From Anaerolineaceae bacterium (GTDB taxonomy: Bacteria; Chloroflexota; Anaerolineae; Anaerolineales; Anaerolineaceae), in the NCBI GenBank assembly GCA_017417055.1, contig JAFPZX010000021.1, positions 26,034-90,033 of the forward strand: DNA of 64,000 nucleotides, given 5' to 3'. The position numbers were made by a program, and so were the translations under genes. Numbering within the stretch: the stretch's first letter is position 1; each line of letters begins with the position of its first letter. The notes beneath the pieces were generated by a model. The model saw nothing but the letters and a program-made list of their open reading frames with translations. It did no database searches and was not told where the DNA came from. Positions 43,452 through 51,888 of this stretch are shown one piece after another.

Positions 43452-43832
43452 TCTTCTTACTGGACGCAAACCTCCGCTGCGGAGAGCCTGATGAAATACA
43501 TCAGTCAGGACTATAACGGACTGACGAAGACGATTGCGGAACTGATCGGAGGTGTGGAAGTGGAGGTCGATACGCTTGGTTTTGCCAATGATCTGACCAC
43601 TTTCAGAGGAAAAGATGACGTGCTGACACTCCTGATCCATCTGGGGTATCTTGCTTATAATTCAGATACAAAAACCGTAAGGATCCCTAATGAAGAGATA
43701 CGAATTGAATTTCAGCGGTCGATCCGGGATGTAGAACATCGAGCGACGCTGGAGCGGCTTGAGGAAAGCGAACAGCTTTTCCTGGATACGATCCAAATGA
43801 ATGAGGAAACTGTCGGTGCATTTTTGTCTTAA
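43452..43832 (+). pseudogene. Fragment of an AAA-ATPase/PD-(D/E)XK protein (DUF1703-like)
   Basis: The frame reads SSYWTQTSAAESLMKYISQ, then AELIGGVEVEVDTLGFANDL, TTFRGKDDVLTLLIHLGYLA and VRIPNEEIRIEF. This is the middle-to-C-terminal part of the AAA-ATPase-like proteins that end in a PD-(D/E)XK nuclease-like domain, where a conserved ...DDVLTLLVHLGYLAYD... block precedes the nuclease fold. Both the N-terminal P-loop half and the final nuclease half are absent. It is a remnant; the ATG at 43491 could still start a 113-residue product. Confidence 0.65.
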
Positions 43833-43848
43833 TTCACGCCAACCAGGA

Positions 43849-45111
43849 TCACTTTCCGAATATTTTTCTGCCTTCACTGTAGACGGCCAGAATAGCGCCG
43901 TGTTCGCGGCGGTAGACGCAGCGTTCAAAGCGCTCATTGACGGAAAGCGGGCGAACCATGGGCAGGGTCTCATCTTCCACAACGATGGCGTGCAGGGTGT
44001 TGCCGGGTGCGAAGCCCGGTTTTTCGCCAAAGAAAGGCGCAGCCGCGGAGGTGCCGAGATAGAAGGCCTCCTCTACGGTCAGAAAATCTGTCTGCCAGTT
44101 ATCCATAATGCGGCGGGCTTTGGATGCGCGGATAGCTGCGGTGATGTTCTTGAACATGGAAAGATGATCGCCGCCGGCGATATCGCTGCCCAGCACCACA
44201 TTGAGTCCCTCATTCAGCATCACGCGCACCGGGGCGTAACCGGAGACCAGATTTTCATTGGAAGAGGCGCAGTGCACGGCCCAGACACCGGCATCTTTGA
44301 TGGCCTTCCGTTCCCGCGCGTCAGACCAGACGCAGTGCGCCATGAGCGTTTTTTCATTCCACAATCCGTATTTCGCATAGGTCTCCCAATATTGAGTGCA
44401 GTCCGGGTGAAGTTCCTTTACCAGTGCCAGTTCTCCGGTGTTTTCTGAGAGGTGAGATTGGATGGGAAGGTCCTTTTCTTTTGCGATCCGTCCCAGTTCC
44501 TGCATCAGTTCATCGGTGCAGGCCGGGGTGAAGCGGGGGGTGATCATCGGTTTGATGTGTTCGAAGCTGCAGGACTCAAGCCATTTGACGGTCTCAGAAA
44601 TCGATTCTTCGGTCGTTTCCTGATAATCTTTCCCACCGTTGCGGTCCATGTTGACCTTCCCGACGTATCCGGTGATGCCGGCGTTTTCCAGTTCTTCCAT
44701 CAGGATCAGGGTCGCTTCACGATGGATGGAGGAGAACATACAGATCCGAGTGGTGCCTTTGGCCGCCAGTTCATATGCCAGGCGGTGATAGGCCATGCGG
44801 GCGAATTCATTGTCTTTGAAGCAGGCTTCAGTCGGGAAAGTGTAAGTGTTCAGCCACTCCAGCAGCGGCATGTCCATGCCCATTCCGAGCATGGGATACT
44901 GCGGAGCGTGCAGGTGCATGTCAGCAAAGGACTGCATCACCAAAGCATTTCCGTAATCTTCGATCTCACATTTGGCAAATTCTTCCGGCAGCTTTTGAAA
45001 CGTCCCTATGATTTTGCTGTCAATGGCGATCAAATAACCTTTTTCAGTGATTTCTATTTTTCCAAATTTCGGCGCGGAGATAATATTGCCTTTGATAATG
45101 CGAGTCTCCAT
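43849..45111 (-). CDS. guaD: Guanine deaminase
   Basis: 420 residues from ATG 45111, with TGAGGAA upstream inside an alternative earlier start. It is an amidohydrolase that turns guanine into xanthine and ammonia. Zinc ligands are visible: H66 and H68 in FADMHLHAPQYPM, His in QSHLSENTGE, His in MAHCVW and Asp in LGSDIAGGDHLSM. The PQYPMLGMGMDMPLLEWLNTY segment is typical of guanine deaminases rather than other members. It fits purine salvage or fermentation. Its 3' end faces the DUF1703-like remnant. Confidence 0.9.
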   Translation of the reverse strand: METRIIKGNIISAPKFGKIEITEKGYLIAIDSKIIGTFQKLPEEFAKCEIEDYGNALVMQSFADMHLHAPQYPMLGMGMDMPLLEWLNTYTFPTEACFKDNEFARMAYHRLAYELAAKGTTRICMFSSIHREATLILMEELENAGITGYVGKVNMDRNGGKDYQETTEESISETVKWLESCSFEHIKPMITPRFTPACTDELMQELGRIAKEKDLPIQSHLSENTGELALVKELHPDCTQYWETYAKYGLWNEKTLMAHCVWSDARERKAIKDAGVWAVHCASSNENLVSGYAPVRVMLNEGLNVVLGSDIAGGDHLSMFKNITAAIRASKARRIMDNWQTDFLTVEEAFYLGTSAAAPFFGEKPGFAPGNTLHAIVVEDETLPMVRPLSVNERFERCVYRREHGAILAVYSEGRKIFGK

Positions 45112-45159
45112 AAAATTCCTCATGTTTTGTAATTACATAAGTAACTGTTCCATGTCTGG

Positions 45160-45232
45160 ACGACGCACATGGGAACAGGCACACTTGTGTTGGCTTTGCA
45201 GCACAGGTGCCGGTCCCCGATGTGCTTCATCT
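45160..45232. repeat. Palindromic repeat (GTTGGCTTTGCAGCAC centre)
   Basis: ACGCACATGGGAACAGGCAC ... GTTGGCTTTGCAGCAC ... GTGCCGGTCCCCGATGTGC. It is related to 26529-26612, 47104-47172 and 54610-54716 and lies between the surface-protein 3' end and guaD. Confidence 0.65.
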
Positions 45233-45262
45233 TTAATCGATGCTTACACTATATATAAAAAG

Positions 45263-46813
45263 TTACCGCTCAATATACCAGAGCGTCCCGTTATCATCAG
45301 TGTACTTCACCCAGGAGCCGGGTTGAGTTTCGATGTACCACTGACCGTCGTTATATTCCATCCAACCGGCGTCGCCGTAAAGGGAGGAGAGACCTTCCAC
45401 CCAATATTGCCATTGTGACGCTTCGTTATTGTACCAGATGTAGGTATCCGTTTCCTTATCATAATAGCTTTCGGTCTCCGGATCATAAGGGATCTCTTTA
45501 TCGGCTTTTCCACGGTTTCCTTCAAGCACAATATAGGTACCGTCCGCATTGCGTTTCAGGCGGAGTGTGAACCCCGCAGGAATTGCAGAGGTTGAGGTCG
45601 ATCCCGTGCTGTCAGACTTTTTGTCTGTGATATACCAGAATCCGGACGGATTGCCCGTATATTCCCGCCAATTTCCGTCACTGACTTCAACATACCACTT
45701 GCCGTTGTTGTATTCCATCCAACCATAGTCGCCATAATCTGACGAGACACCCTCAACCCAATATTGCCAGACAGGGTTTTCAAGATCGGTGTTATACCAG
45801 AAATAAGTGTCTGTCTCCGGGTCATAGAAACTGTCAGAATTCGCGTCCCATTGCAAGATCTTGGCTGCGGTGGAACCGTCTGTGATGAGATAATAAGAAC
45901 CGTCTGCGTTTTGACCTAAGCGGATTGTTCCTCCGGCAGGAACTGAAACCGCCGGGGTGGATGTGGGACGAGCGGTCGGCAGGATCATTTGTACGGTATT
46001 CGTCGGTCTGACACTGACCATCTGTGGGGTTCCCGTCTTTCCACAGGAACGAAACAGCGTTAGAAGCAGGATCAAACCCACACCGATCAGCGCCCACTTC
46101 AGGCAGGAAGATTTTTTCTTCGTTTTTGTTTTGGCTTCGGTCTCACTGTTATAGGAACCGGATGAGCTGATATTGTCCTTTTGTGCCTTCTCAATATCAA
46201 GCGGAGCGCCGCACTTGGAACAGTGAGGAACATCACCTTCCTTCCAATCCAGTTTGGTGGTTGTTCCGCAGTATTCGCAGGTGAGGATCAGCGTATTGGA
46301 TCCATCAGCGTTCTTCATCATCAGGTTATCATACCTGGTGCCGTTTTCATCATAATAACCCGGCTGATAGGTTTTCCCATCGACCTCATAAGGTTTGTCG
46401 TAATACACATAGTCATGATTCATACCGCGGAAGAGCATCGCGGTAAGCAAAGCTGATCCAAGATTCGGCTGATTATGGCGCGGACGCATCGGCGGTATCG
46501 GATCGTAGTTGTATGACGGATTCCTTCTGACTTGTTCAACGTTATCACGGCGGGGTGCTGAACTGAATGACGAGGAACTGTGCCGGGAAGGTCCACCGCT
46601 TCGTGAACTGCCAAACCCGGAAAATAATGATCCGCCTGATGAGCTCGAGGATGACCGGCTGTGGGAACTTGGACCGAATGAACTTCTGCTCCCGAAGGAA
46701 CTTGAACTTCGACTGCTGCCAAAGCTGCTCGATGAACTTCGGCTGCTGCTGCGGGGACTGCTCGACGAGCTTCGGCTGCTGCTTGAACTGCTGCTATGAG
46801 TTTTTGGTGGCAT
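45263..46813 (-). CDS. Ser/Arg/Phe-rich zinc-ribbon membrane protein with tandem Trp-rich repeats
   Basis: 516 residues from ATG 46813, chosen for its perfect AGGAGGTGAAA site. The first ~85 residues are almost only Ser, Arg, Gly and Phe (SRSSSSSF, GSRSSFG). Then comes a Tyr-rich segment, a zinc ribbon (CEYCG...CSKCG), and a transmembrane helix (WALIGVGLILLLTLF). Outside are two tandem repeats of about 100 residues, each with RL(G/K)xNADG, YDPET(D/E)xY, WQYWVEG, YGDxGWMEYN(N/D)G and a final FWYI/LWYI. The layout suggests a cell-surface binding protein with a cytoplasmic phase-forming tail. No family recognised. Confidence 0.75.
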   Translation of the reverse strand: MPPKTHSSSSSSSRSSSSSPRSSSRSSSSSFGSSRSSSSFGSRSSFGPSSHSRSSSSSSGGSLFSGFGSSRSGGPSRHSSSSFSSAPRRDNVEQVRRNPSYNYDPIPPMRPRHNQPNLGSALLTAMLFRGMNHDYVYYDKPYEVDGKTYQPGYYDENGTRYDNLMMKNADGSNTLILTCEYCGTTTKLDWKEGDVPHCSKCGAPLDIEKAQKDNISSSGSYNSETEAKTKTKKKSSCLKWALIGVGLILLLTLFRSCGKTGTPQMVSVRPTNTVQMILPTARPTSTPAVSVPAGGTIRLGQNADGSYYLITDGSTAAKILQWDANSDSFYDPETDTYFWYNTDLENPVWQYWVEGVSSDYGDYGWMEYNNGKWYVEVSDGNWREYTGNPSGFWYITDKKSDSTGSTSTSAIPAGFTLRLKRNADGTYIVLEGNRGKADKEIPYDPETESYYDKETDTYIWYNNEASQWQYWVEGLSSLYGDAGWMEYNDGQWYIETQPGSWVKYTDDNGTLWYIER

Positions 46814-46842
46814 TTTCACCTCCTGTAAAGAATTCTCCCGGA

Positions 46843-46938
46843 AAATACTGATCAATTGAGGCTCGGGAACGGTTTTACATGAATGGCAGAACTGTCATCC
46901 CGTATTCTTGTGGAGTAATCAGTGTTTCCCTTGACGAA
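46843..46938. repeat. MITE-like element, core B copy
   Basis: Left end GGAAAATACTGATCAATTGA, right end GTAATCAGTGTTTCCCTTG. Core B reads GGGAACGGTTTTACATGAAT then GGCAGAACTGTCAT. It is closest to the copy at 30833-30930. The rest of the 46814-47324 gap has only the palindromic repeat at 47104. Confidence 0.8.
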
Positions 46939-47035
46939 AACTTCAATGTAATATTTCTCTGTAATAATTATGACATAAATTCGTAATTCGTTGCAACAAA
47001 ATTGCTGTTTTCATACGATTCTTCCGGACATTTAT

Positions 47036-47172
47036 TTATGGAAGCACTGACTCGTGGGACAATGGTGACATTCACCGTGTGTCCCTGACGATATTGTTTA
47101 CGGAGTATATGCGGGACTGGTATCGAGTGCCGCGCAGCCGACACGAACGTGCTTGTCCCCATGTGTGGATCA
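47036..47172. repeat. Palindromic repeat (GTGCCGCGCAGCCGACAC centre)
   Basis: GCGGGACTGGTATCGAGTGC, CGCGCAGCCGACAC, then CTTGTCCCCATGTGTGGATC. This is the reverse complement of the 26529-26612 type (ATACCAGTCCCGC shared). A CACTGACTCGTGGGACAATG segment precedes it. Confidence 0.6.
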
Positions 47173-47324
47173 GCAAAATTGGTGAACGCATAAATTGCAG
47201 CATCCTGACTGGGATGTGAATCGCAGCGGGTAATGAGCCTATGTGTTTTTGTGCATTTTGGCAGTATACTTGATGTGAGGTTTTTATCTCGGCACAGGAA
47301 AAAGTTTAAACAAAGGAGCATCCA

Positions 47325-49070
47325 ATGAAGCTAATATTCCGCTTCATGAAGAAGTACTGGTATATGGCATTACTGGCCTCTGCCTTTATGATCGGGGAGG
47401 TCTTTATTGACCTGCTTCAGCCCCGTATGATGGCGGAGATCGTAAATGAGGGCATTCTTGGGCTTTCCAACGGCGGAAAGTCGGACCTGAATCTTGTTAT
47501 CAACACCGGGATCCGTATGATGCTGGTGGTCATTGGCGGAGGACTGTGTGGATTGCTTTCAGCAGTCTTTACGAATATGACCGGGCAGGGTGCGGGCAAC
47601 GATATCCGCAAGCTGTGTTTTGAGCGGATCATGCACTTTTCCTTTGAGCAGACAGATGATTTTTCTACTGGTTCGCTCATCACTCGCATTACCAATGATG
47701 TAACGCAGGTTCAGTCGCTGATCATGCAGCTCATCCGCGGTCTGGTGCGCTGCCTGATGTTTTTCATCGGCGGATCGGCCGCGCTGCTTTCATTGGATCT
47801 GAGCTTCGGTGTGATCGTGGCCTGTGCCTTCCCGCTGATCATCATTGATATTTCCTTTGTGGTCTGGCGAACCAATCCGCTCTTCACTGTTTTGCAGGAG
47901 AGTCTTGACCGTCTCAACAATATTATTCAGGAAAATGTGACCGGGATCCGTGTCGTCAAAGCTTTTGTGCAGGAAAAGAACGAAATCGGCCGCTTTGATG
48001 AAGCCAATCGGCATCTGGTGGATACACAGTTCAATGTCATGATGCTGCTTTCCTATCTGCGTCCGGTGATGAACATCGTGCTGAATTTCGCGGTGGCCGG
48101 CATTATCTATGTCGGGTCCAATCAGGTACAAAAAGGCGCTGTCGCTCCCGGTTCTGTGATGGCCGCGATCACTTATATTTCTCAGATCCTCAATGGGATG
48201 ATGATGCTGGCAATGATTTTCCAGACACTTTCCCGCGGACTTGCTTCGACAAAACGTTTACAGGAGGTCATTGATACACAATCCGATATAAAACAGGAAG
48301 CTCTGCCCATGGAAAGCGATGGAACCCGGGGCTCGGTCCGTTTTGAAAATGTGAAATTTGTGTATGCGGATAATGGAGCGGAAGTTCTGCATGATATCAA
48401 TCTTTCCATTGCGCCGGGTGAGACACTTGCGATTATCGGGGCTACCGGGTGCGGAAAAACCTCACTGGTGAGCCTGATCCCGCGCTTCTATGACCCGGCG
48501 GAAGGCCACGTTTATGTGGATGGCATCGACGTCCGGGCTTATGATCCGGCTGAATTGCGCGAAAAAGTAACGGTTTGTCTGCAAAAGGCTGAGTTTTTCT
48601 CGACAACGATCCGGGCGAATATTGCCCTGGGGAATCCGGATGCGACCGACGAGGAGATCCGTAAAGCTGCCGCTGCAGCACAGGCGGACGGCTTTATTTC
48701 CCAACAGAAGGATGGTTATGATACCGTTGTTGCGGAACGGGGCATGAGCCTTTCCGGCGGGCAGCGCCAGCGTGTTGCCATTGCCCGGGCTTTACTCAAA
48801 AAGGGTGAGATTCTGATTCTGGATGATGTGACGAGTGCACTGGACTTGAAGACAGAAGCTGCTTTGTATGCAGCGCTGAATCGTGAATATTCTGATGTTA
48901 CAAAAATCATTATCGCGCAGCGTATTGCCTCTGTGCGGAATGCGGACCGTATCGTTGTATTGGACGGCGGTACGATATCTGCCTGTGGTTCACATGATGA
49001 GCTGATGGCTCAAAGCCGTGTTTACCGTGATATTTATGATTCCCAGTTGAAAGAGGAGGAAGCCTTATGA
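47325..49070 (+). CDS. Heterodimeric ABC exporter, subunit 1
   Basis: 581-residue fusion of six transmembrane helices and an ATPase, with AAAGGAG before the ATG. ATPase motifs: Walker A GATGCGKTS, Q-loop CLQKAEF, canonical signature LSGGQRQR, and Walker B ILILDDVTSALD in which the catalytic Glu is Asp. This marks it as the degenerate-site subunit of a two-gene exporter such as TM287/288 or BmrCD. The partner overlaps by ATGA. Substrate unknown; drugs, lipids or peptides are typical. Confidence 0.9.
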   Translation: MKLIFRFMKKYWYMALLASAFMIGEVFIDLLQPRMMAEIVNEGILGLSNGGKSDLNLVINTGIRMMLVVIGGGLCGLLSAVFTNMTGQGAGNDIRKLCFERIMHFSFEQTDDFSTGSLITRITNDVTQVQSLIMQLIRGLVRCLMFFIGGSAALLSLDLSFGVIVACAFPLIIIDISFVVWRTNPLFTVLQESLDRLNNIIQENVTGIRVVKAFVQEKNEIGRFDEANRHLVDTQFNVMMLLSYLRPVMNIVLNFAVAGIIYVGSNQVQKGAVAPGSVMAAITYISQILNGMMMLAMIFQTLSRGLASTKRLQEVIDTQSDIKQEALPMESDGTRGSVRFENVKFVYADNGAEVLHDINLSIAPGETLAIIGATGCGKTSLVSLIPRFYDPAEGHVYVDGIDVRAYDPAELREKVTVCLQKAEFFSTTIRANIALGNPDATDEEIRKAAAAAQADGFISQQKDGYDTVVAERGMSLSGGQRQRVAIARALLKKGEILILDDVTSALDLKTEAALYAALNREYSDVTKIIIAQRIASVRNADRIVVLDGGTISACGSHDELMAQSRVYRDIYDSQLKEEEAL

Positions 49071-50884
49071 ATCGCTCTACACAATCCTCCGCTGCACAGC
49101 GCGGTTTTGCCCGGGGAAACCGGGGCGGTATGGGAAAACCGGTTGAAAAGGCGAAAGACCAGAAAAAAACACTTGTAAGGTTGGCAGCATACTTCCGTCC
49201 GGATTTGAAATATGTCATATTTCTTGGACTGGCTGTTGTCGGTGCAGTAGCAGCCAATGTAATCGCGCCGAGCCTGCAGTCCAATGCGATCGATAACCTG
49301 GTAAAGGGCGCTTTTGGTGACATTCCCCGTGTTTTGGGGATGATGCTGATGATTTATATCCTGAATGGGGCGGCAACTTTGCTTCAGGGGTTCTTTTCCG
49401 CACGTCTTTCCCAGCGGGTGATCTACCGTCTGCGGGGTGAGCTATTTGACAAAGTGATCTCGCTGCCGATTCCTTATCTGGACAATAACTCTCACGGCGA
49501 TATTATGAGCCGGATGACCAATGACGCGGAAAATGTCTCCAATATCATTTCGTCCAGCTTGTCTTCACTGTTTTCCGGCGTACTGACGCTGATCGGGACA
49601 GTTTTTATGATGCTGCGCTACAGTGTCCCGCTGACGCTGCTGACCTGTGTTACGGTGGTGCTTTCTATCGTGACGACGAATGTCGTGTCAAAGCTGATGC
49701 GGAAGTATTATGTCCGCAGGCAGCAGCTTTTGGGAAAGCTCAACGGCATTGTGGAAGAAAAAGTCTCCGCCGGGAAGACTGTCACCGCTTATAATCTGCA
49801 GAATTCTACGATTGTTGAATTCAATGAAGCCAGTGATGAGCTGACGAAAACCGGTATCATCGCGGATGTGATCGGCAATGCCATGGGACCGCTGATGAAC
49901 ATGATCAACAATTTCTCATTTGTTATCGTGGCAGCGTTTGGCGCGTGGTTCGCACTGCGCGGGATGATCTCTGTCGGTGTGATTTCAGCGTTTATTATCT
50001 ATTCCAAACAATTTTCCCGCCCTATCAATGAGCTGGCTCAGTTATACGGTCAGATTCAGACAGCACTGGCCGGTGCGGAGCGGATTTTTGAGATCCTGGA
50101 TACGAAAAATGAGGACAAAAGCGGTGAAATGCGGCTGGAAACCACCAACGGGATCATTGAGTTCAAACATGTCAATTTCAGCTATGTACCGGGAAAACAG
50201 GTGATCCATGATTTCAACCTGAAGGTTGAATCGGGAAAGAAGATTGCGTTGGTTGGGTCTACCGGTTCCGGGAAAACGACCGTTATCAATTTGCTGATGC
50301 GGTTTTATGATATTGACAGCGGTGAAATCACGGTGGATGGAGTCAATATCAGGAATATCAACTGTGATACACTGCGGGATTCTATCGGGATCGTGCTGCA
50401 GGATACAGTGCTGTTCACCGATACGGTCCGCAATAATCTGAAGTATGCGGATAAGAATATTTCAGACAAGAAGATGATCGAAGCGGCTGAGTTGTCGAAC
50501 TGCGATAAGGTTGTTGCGGTGCTGCCGGATGGCTATGATACGGTGCTCACCGGTGCGGGTGCTAATCTTTCTCAGGGACAGCGTCAGCTGCTGACGATCG
50601 GACGGGCTTTTTTGAGTTATCCTCATATCCTGATCCTGGATGAGGCGACTTCCTCTGTAGATACCCGCACAGAGCTGCATATTCAGAATGCCATGGTGGA
50701 ACTGATGAAAAATCGAACCAGCCTGATCATTGCGCATCGCCTTTCCACGATCCGCGATGCCGATCAGATCGTCGTGATGGACCAGGGCCATATCATCGAA
50801 ACCGGTACTCACGAGGAGCTGCTCGCCAAAGGCGGAAATTACTACCAGCTCTACATGACTCAGTTCGCCGGCAGTGCGACATAA
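49067..50884 (+). CDS. Heterodimeric ABC exporter, subunit 2
   Basis: 605 residues, coupled to subunit 1 by ATGA overlap. It has a basic N-terminal extension of about 35 residues, six helices and an ATPase with Walker A GSTGSGKTT, Q-loop VLQDTVLF, non-canonical signature LSQGQRQL and a normal Walker B ILILDEATSSVD with the catalytic Glu, then IAHRLSTI. The deviant motifs are complementary to those of subunit 1, so one composite ATP site is active and one degenerate. The basic extension (GFARGNRGG) is unusual. Confidence 0.9.
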   Translation: MNRSTQSSAAQRGFARGNRGGMGKPVEKAKDQKKTLVRLAAYFRPDLKYVIFLGLAVVGAVAANVIAPSLQSNAIDNLVKGAFGDIPRVLGMMLMIYILNGAATLLQGFFSARLSQRVIYRLRGELFDKVISLPIPYLDNNSHGDIMSRMTNDAENVSNIISSSLSSLFSGVLTLIGTVFMMLRYSVPLTLLTCVTVVLSIVTTNVVSKLMRKYYVRRQQLLGKLNGIVEEKVSAGKTVTAYNLQNSTIVEFNEASDELTKTGIIADVIGNAMGPLMNMINNFSFVIVAAFGAWFALRGMISVGVISAFIIYSKQFSRPINELAQLYGQIQTALAGAERIFEILDTKNEDKSGEMRLETTNGIIEFKHVNFSYVPGKQVIHDFNLKVESGKKIALVGSTGSGKTTVINLLMRFYDIDSGEITVDGVNIRNINCDTLRDSIGIVLQDTVLFTDTVRNNLKYADKNISDKKMIEAAELSNCDKVVAVLPDGYDTVLTGAGANLSQGQRQLLTIGRAFLSYPHILILDEATSSVDTRTELHIQNAMVELMKNRTSLIIAHRLSTIRDADQIVVMDQGHIIETGTHEELLAKGGNYYQLYMTQFAGSAT

Positions 50885-50990
50885 ACGAGATGGGGAGAGT
50901 CCCTATTTGCTGTGGCATAACTCGGGAGACGGGGAGTTATGCGAACGCTGCCGCAGCACCCGGCCCGGTGCTTTGGTAAAAACACAAATA

Positions 50991-51044
50991 GTGCATGACA
51001 ACACTTTTTCCTATGAAATAAATGTGTTGTCATAGCACTTTTTT
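50991..51044 (+). terminator. Terminator-like hairpin downstream of the ABC exporter
   Basis: GTGCATGACAACAC pairs with GTGTTGTCATAGCAC (one bulge) and is followed by a T run. It lies 107 bases after the exporter genes. The rest of the 50885-51200 gap holds one degenerate GGGGAGAGTCCC palindrome and the AbrB promoter. Confidence 0.75.
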
Positions 51045-51139
51045 CATGGGAAAAAGTGTAAAATGGCTGTCCATATTAGAGTGTCAATTCGAGAAGTTGA
51101 AGTTATGCTTTTGATGCTCTTGTCAGTATTTATTTATGT

Positions 51140-51170
51140 TATAATCTGGTAAAGAGTAGGAAATTCCTAC
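51140..51170 (+). promoter_or_regulatory. AbrB-PIN promoter and operator
   Basis: TATAAT (51140-51145) is a good -10 box, with only a weak TTGTCA upstream at 14-base spacing. Just downstream lies the perfect palindrome GTAGGAAATTCCTAC (51156-51170), where the transcript should start. This is where an autoregulating AbrB/MazE protein would bind. A similar palindrome, TAGGAAGTTCCTA, is at 63975-63987. Confidence 0.6.
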
Positions 51171-51200
51171 TTTTTTGCAAGCGTTTATAGAGGTAATATT

Positions 51201-51476
51201 ATGGAGAAAATGTTTTTTATTAATGATGCTCGTGTTATGTCCAAGGGACAAGTCACTATTCCAAAGAAAGTCCGCGCTGCTTTAGGCATTGATGTCGGAG
51301 ATCGCGTAACCTTTGTAGTTGATGGGACGCAGGTACGTGTTGTCAATTCTGCTGTATACGCTCTCGAGAAATTTCAGGATCAAATGAGAGGAGAGGCGGA
51401 AAAAGCAGGTTTTTTGTCTGAAGATGATATTGCGGAGTGGATCACACAATCCAGAAGGGATGAAGCACTCCAATGA
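51201..51476 (+). CDS. AbrB/MazE-type antitoxin
   Basis: 91 residues with AGAGG upstream. The SpoVT-AbrB swapped-hairpin domain is clear: ARVMSKGQVTIPKKVRAALGIDVGDRVTFVVDGTQVRV. The C-terminal helices (SEDDIAEWITQSRRDEAL) would bind and block the toxin. It overlaps the PIN gene by ATGA. It probably represses its own promoter through the palindrome 30 bases upstream. Confidence 0.9.
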   Translation: MEKMFFINDARVMSKGQVTIPKKVRAALGIDVGDRVTFVVDGTQVRVVNSAVYALEKFQDQMRGEAEKAGFLSEDDIAEWITQSRRDEALQ

Positions 51477-51880
51477 AGGTAATGATTGATACAAACATCA
51501 TCATTTCAGCTGCATTATTTCCAAAAGGAAAAGCCGCTCAGGCTTTGTATAAAGCAATGTCTTCTCCTTTTGAGCCAATTCTGTGTGACTATGTAATAGA
51601 TGAACTTCATCGAAAATTTCTCGAAAAGTTTCCAACGAAAAGAATTGAATTGGAAGCGTTCCTCTTTAATCTCGTTTCTGCTTTAACTATTGTTACAACT
51701 CCGATTGAAACAAAAGAAGAGGAAATGAAAATTCGTGATCCGAAGGATCGTCCAATCCTTCGGTCTGCAATTGAGGAGCATGCTGATCTGTTTCTCACCG
51801 GGGATAAAGATTTTTTAGAATCATCTGTTTCAGATCCAAGAATAATATCTGTTCCGGAATTTCTACAATTGAATTTGTAA
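51473..51880 (+). CDS. PIN-domain toxin (COG1569 type)
   Basis: 135 residues, coupled to the AbrB antitoxin. PIN ribonuclease acidic residues are present: D6 in MIDTNIIISA, E44 in VIDELHRKF, D89/D92 in RDPKDRP and D111/D113 in TGDKDFL. Such enzymes cleave RNA with Mg2+. The pairing with an AbrB rather than a VapB of ribbon-helix-helix type is common for this subgroup. Confidence 0.9.
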   Translation: MKVMIDTNIIISAALFPKGKAAQALYKAMSSPFEPILCDYVIDELHRKFLEKFPTKRIELEAFLFNLVSALTIVTTPIETKEEEMKIRDPKDRPILRSAIEEHADLFLTGDKDFLESSVSDPRIISVPEFLQLNL

Positions 51881-51888
51881 GGGTTTGA

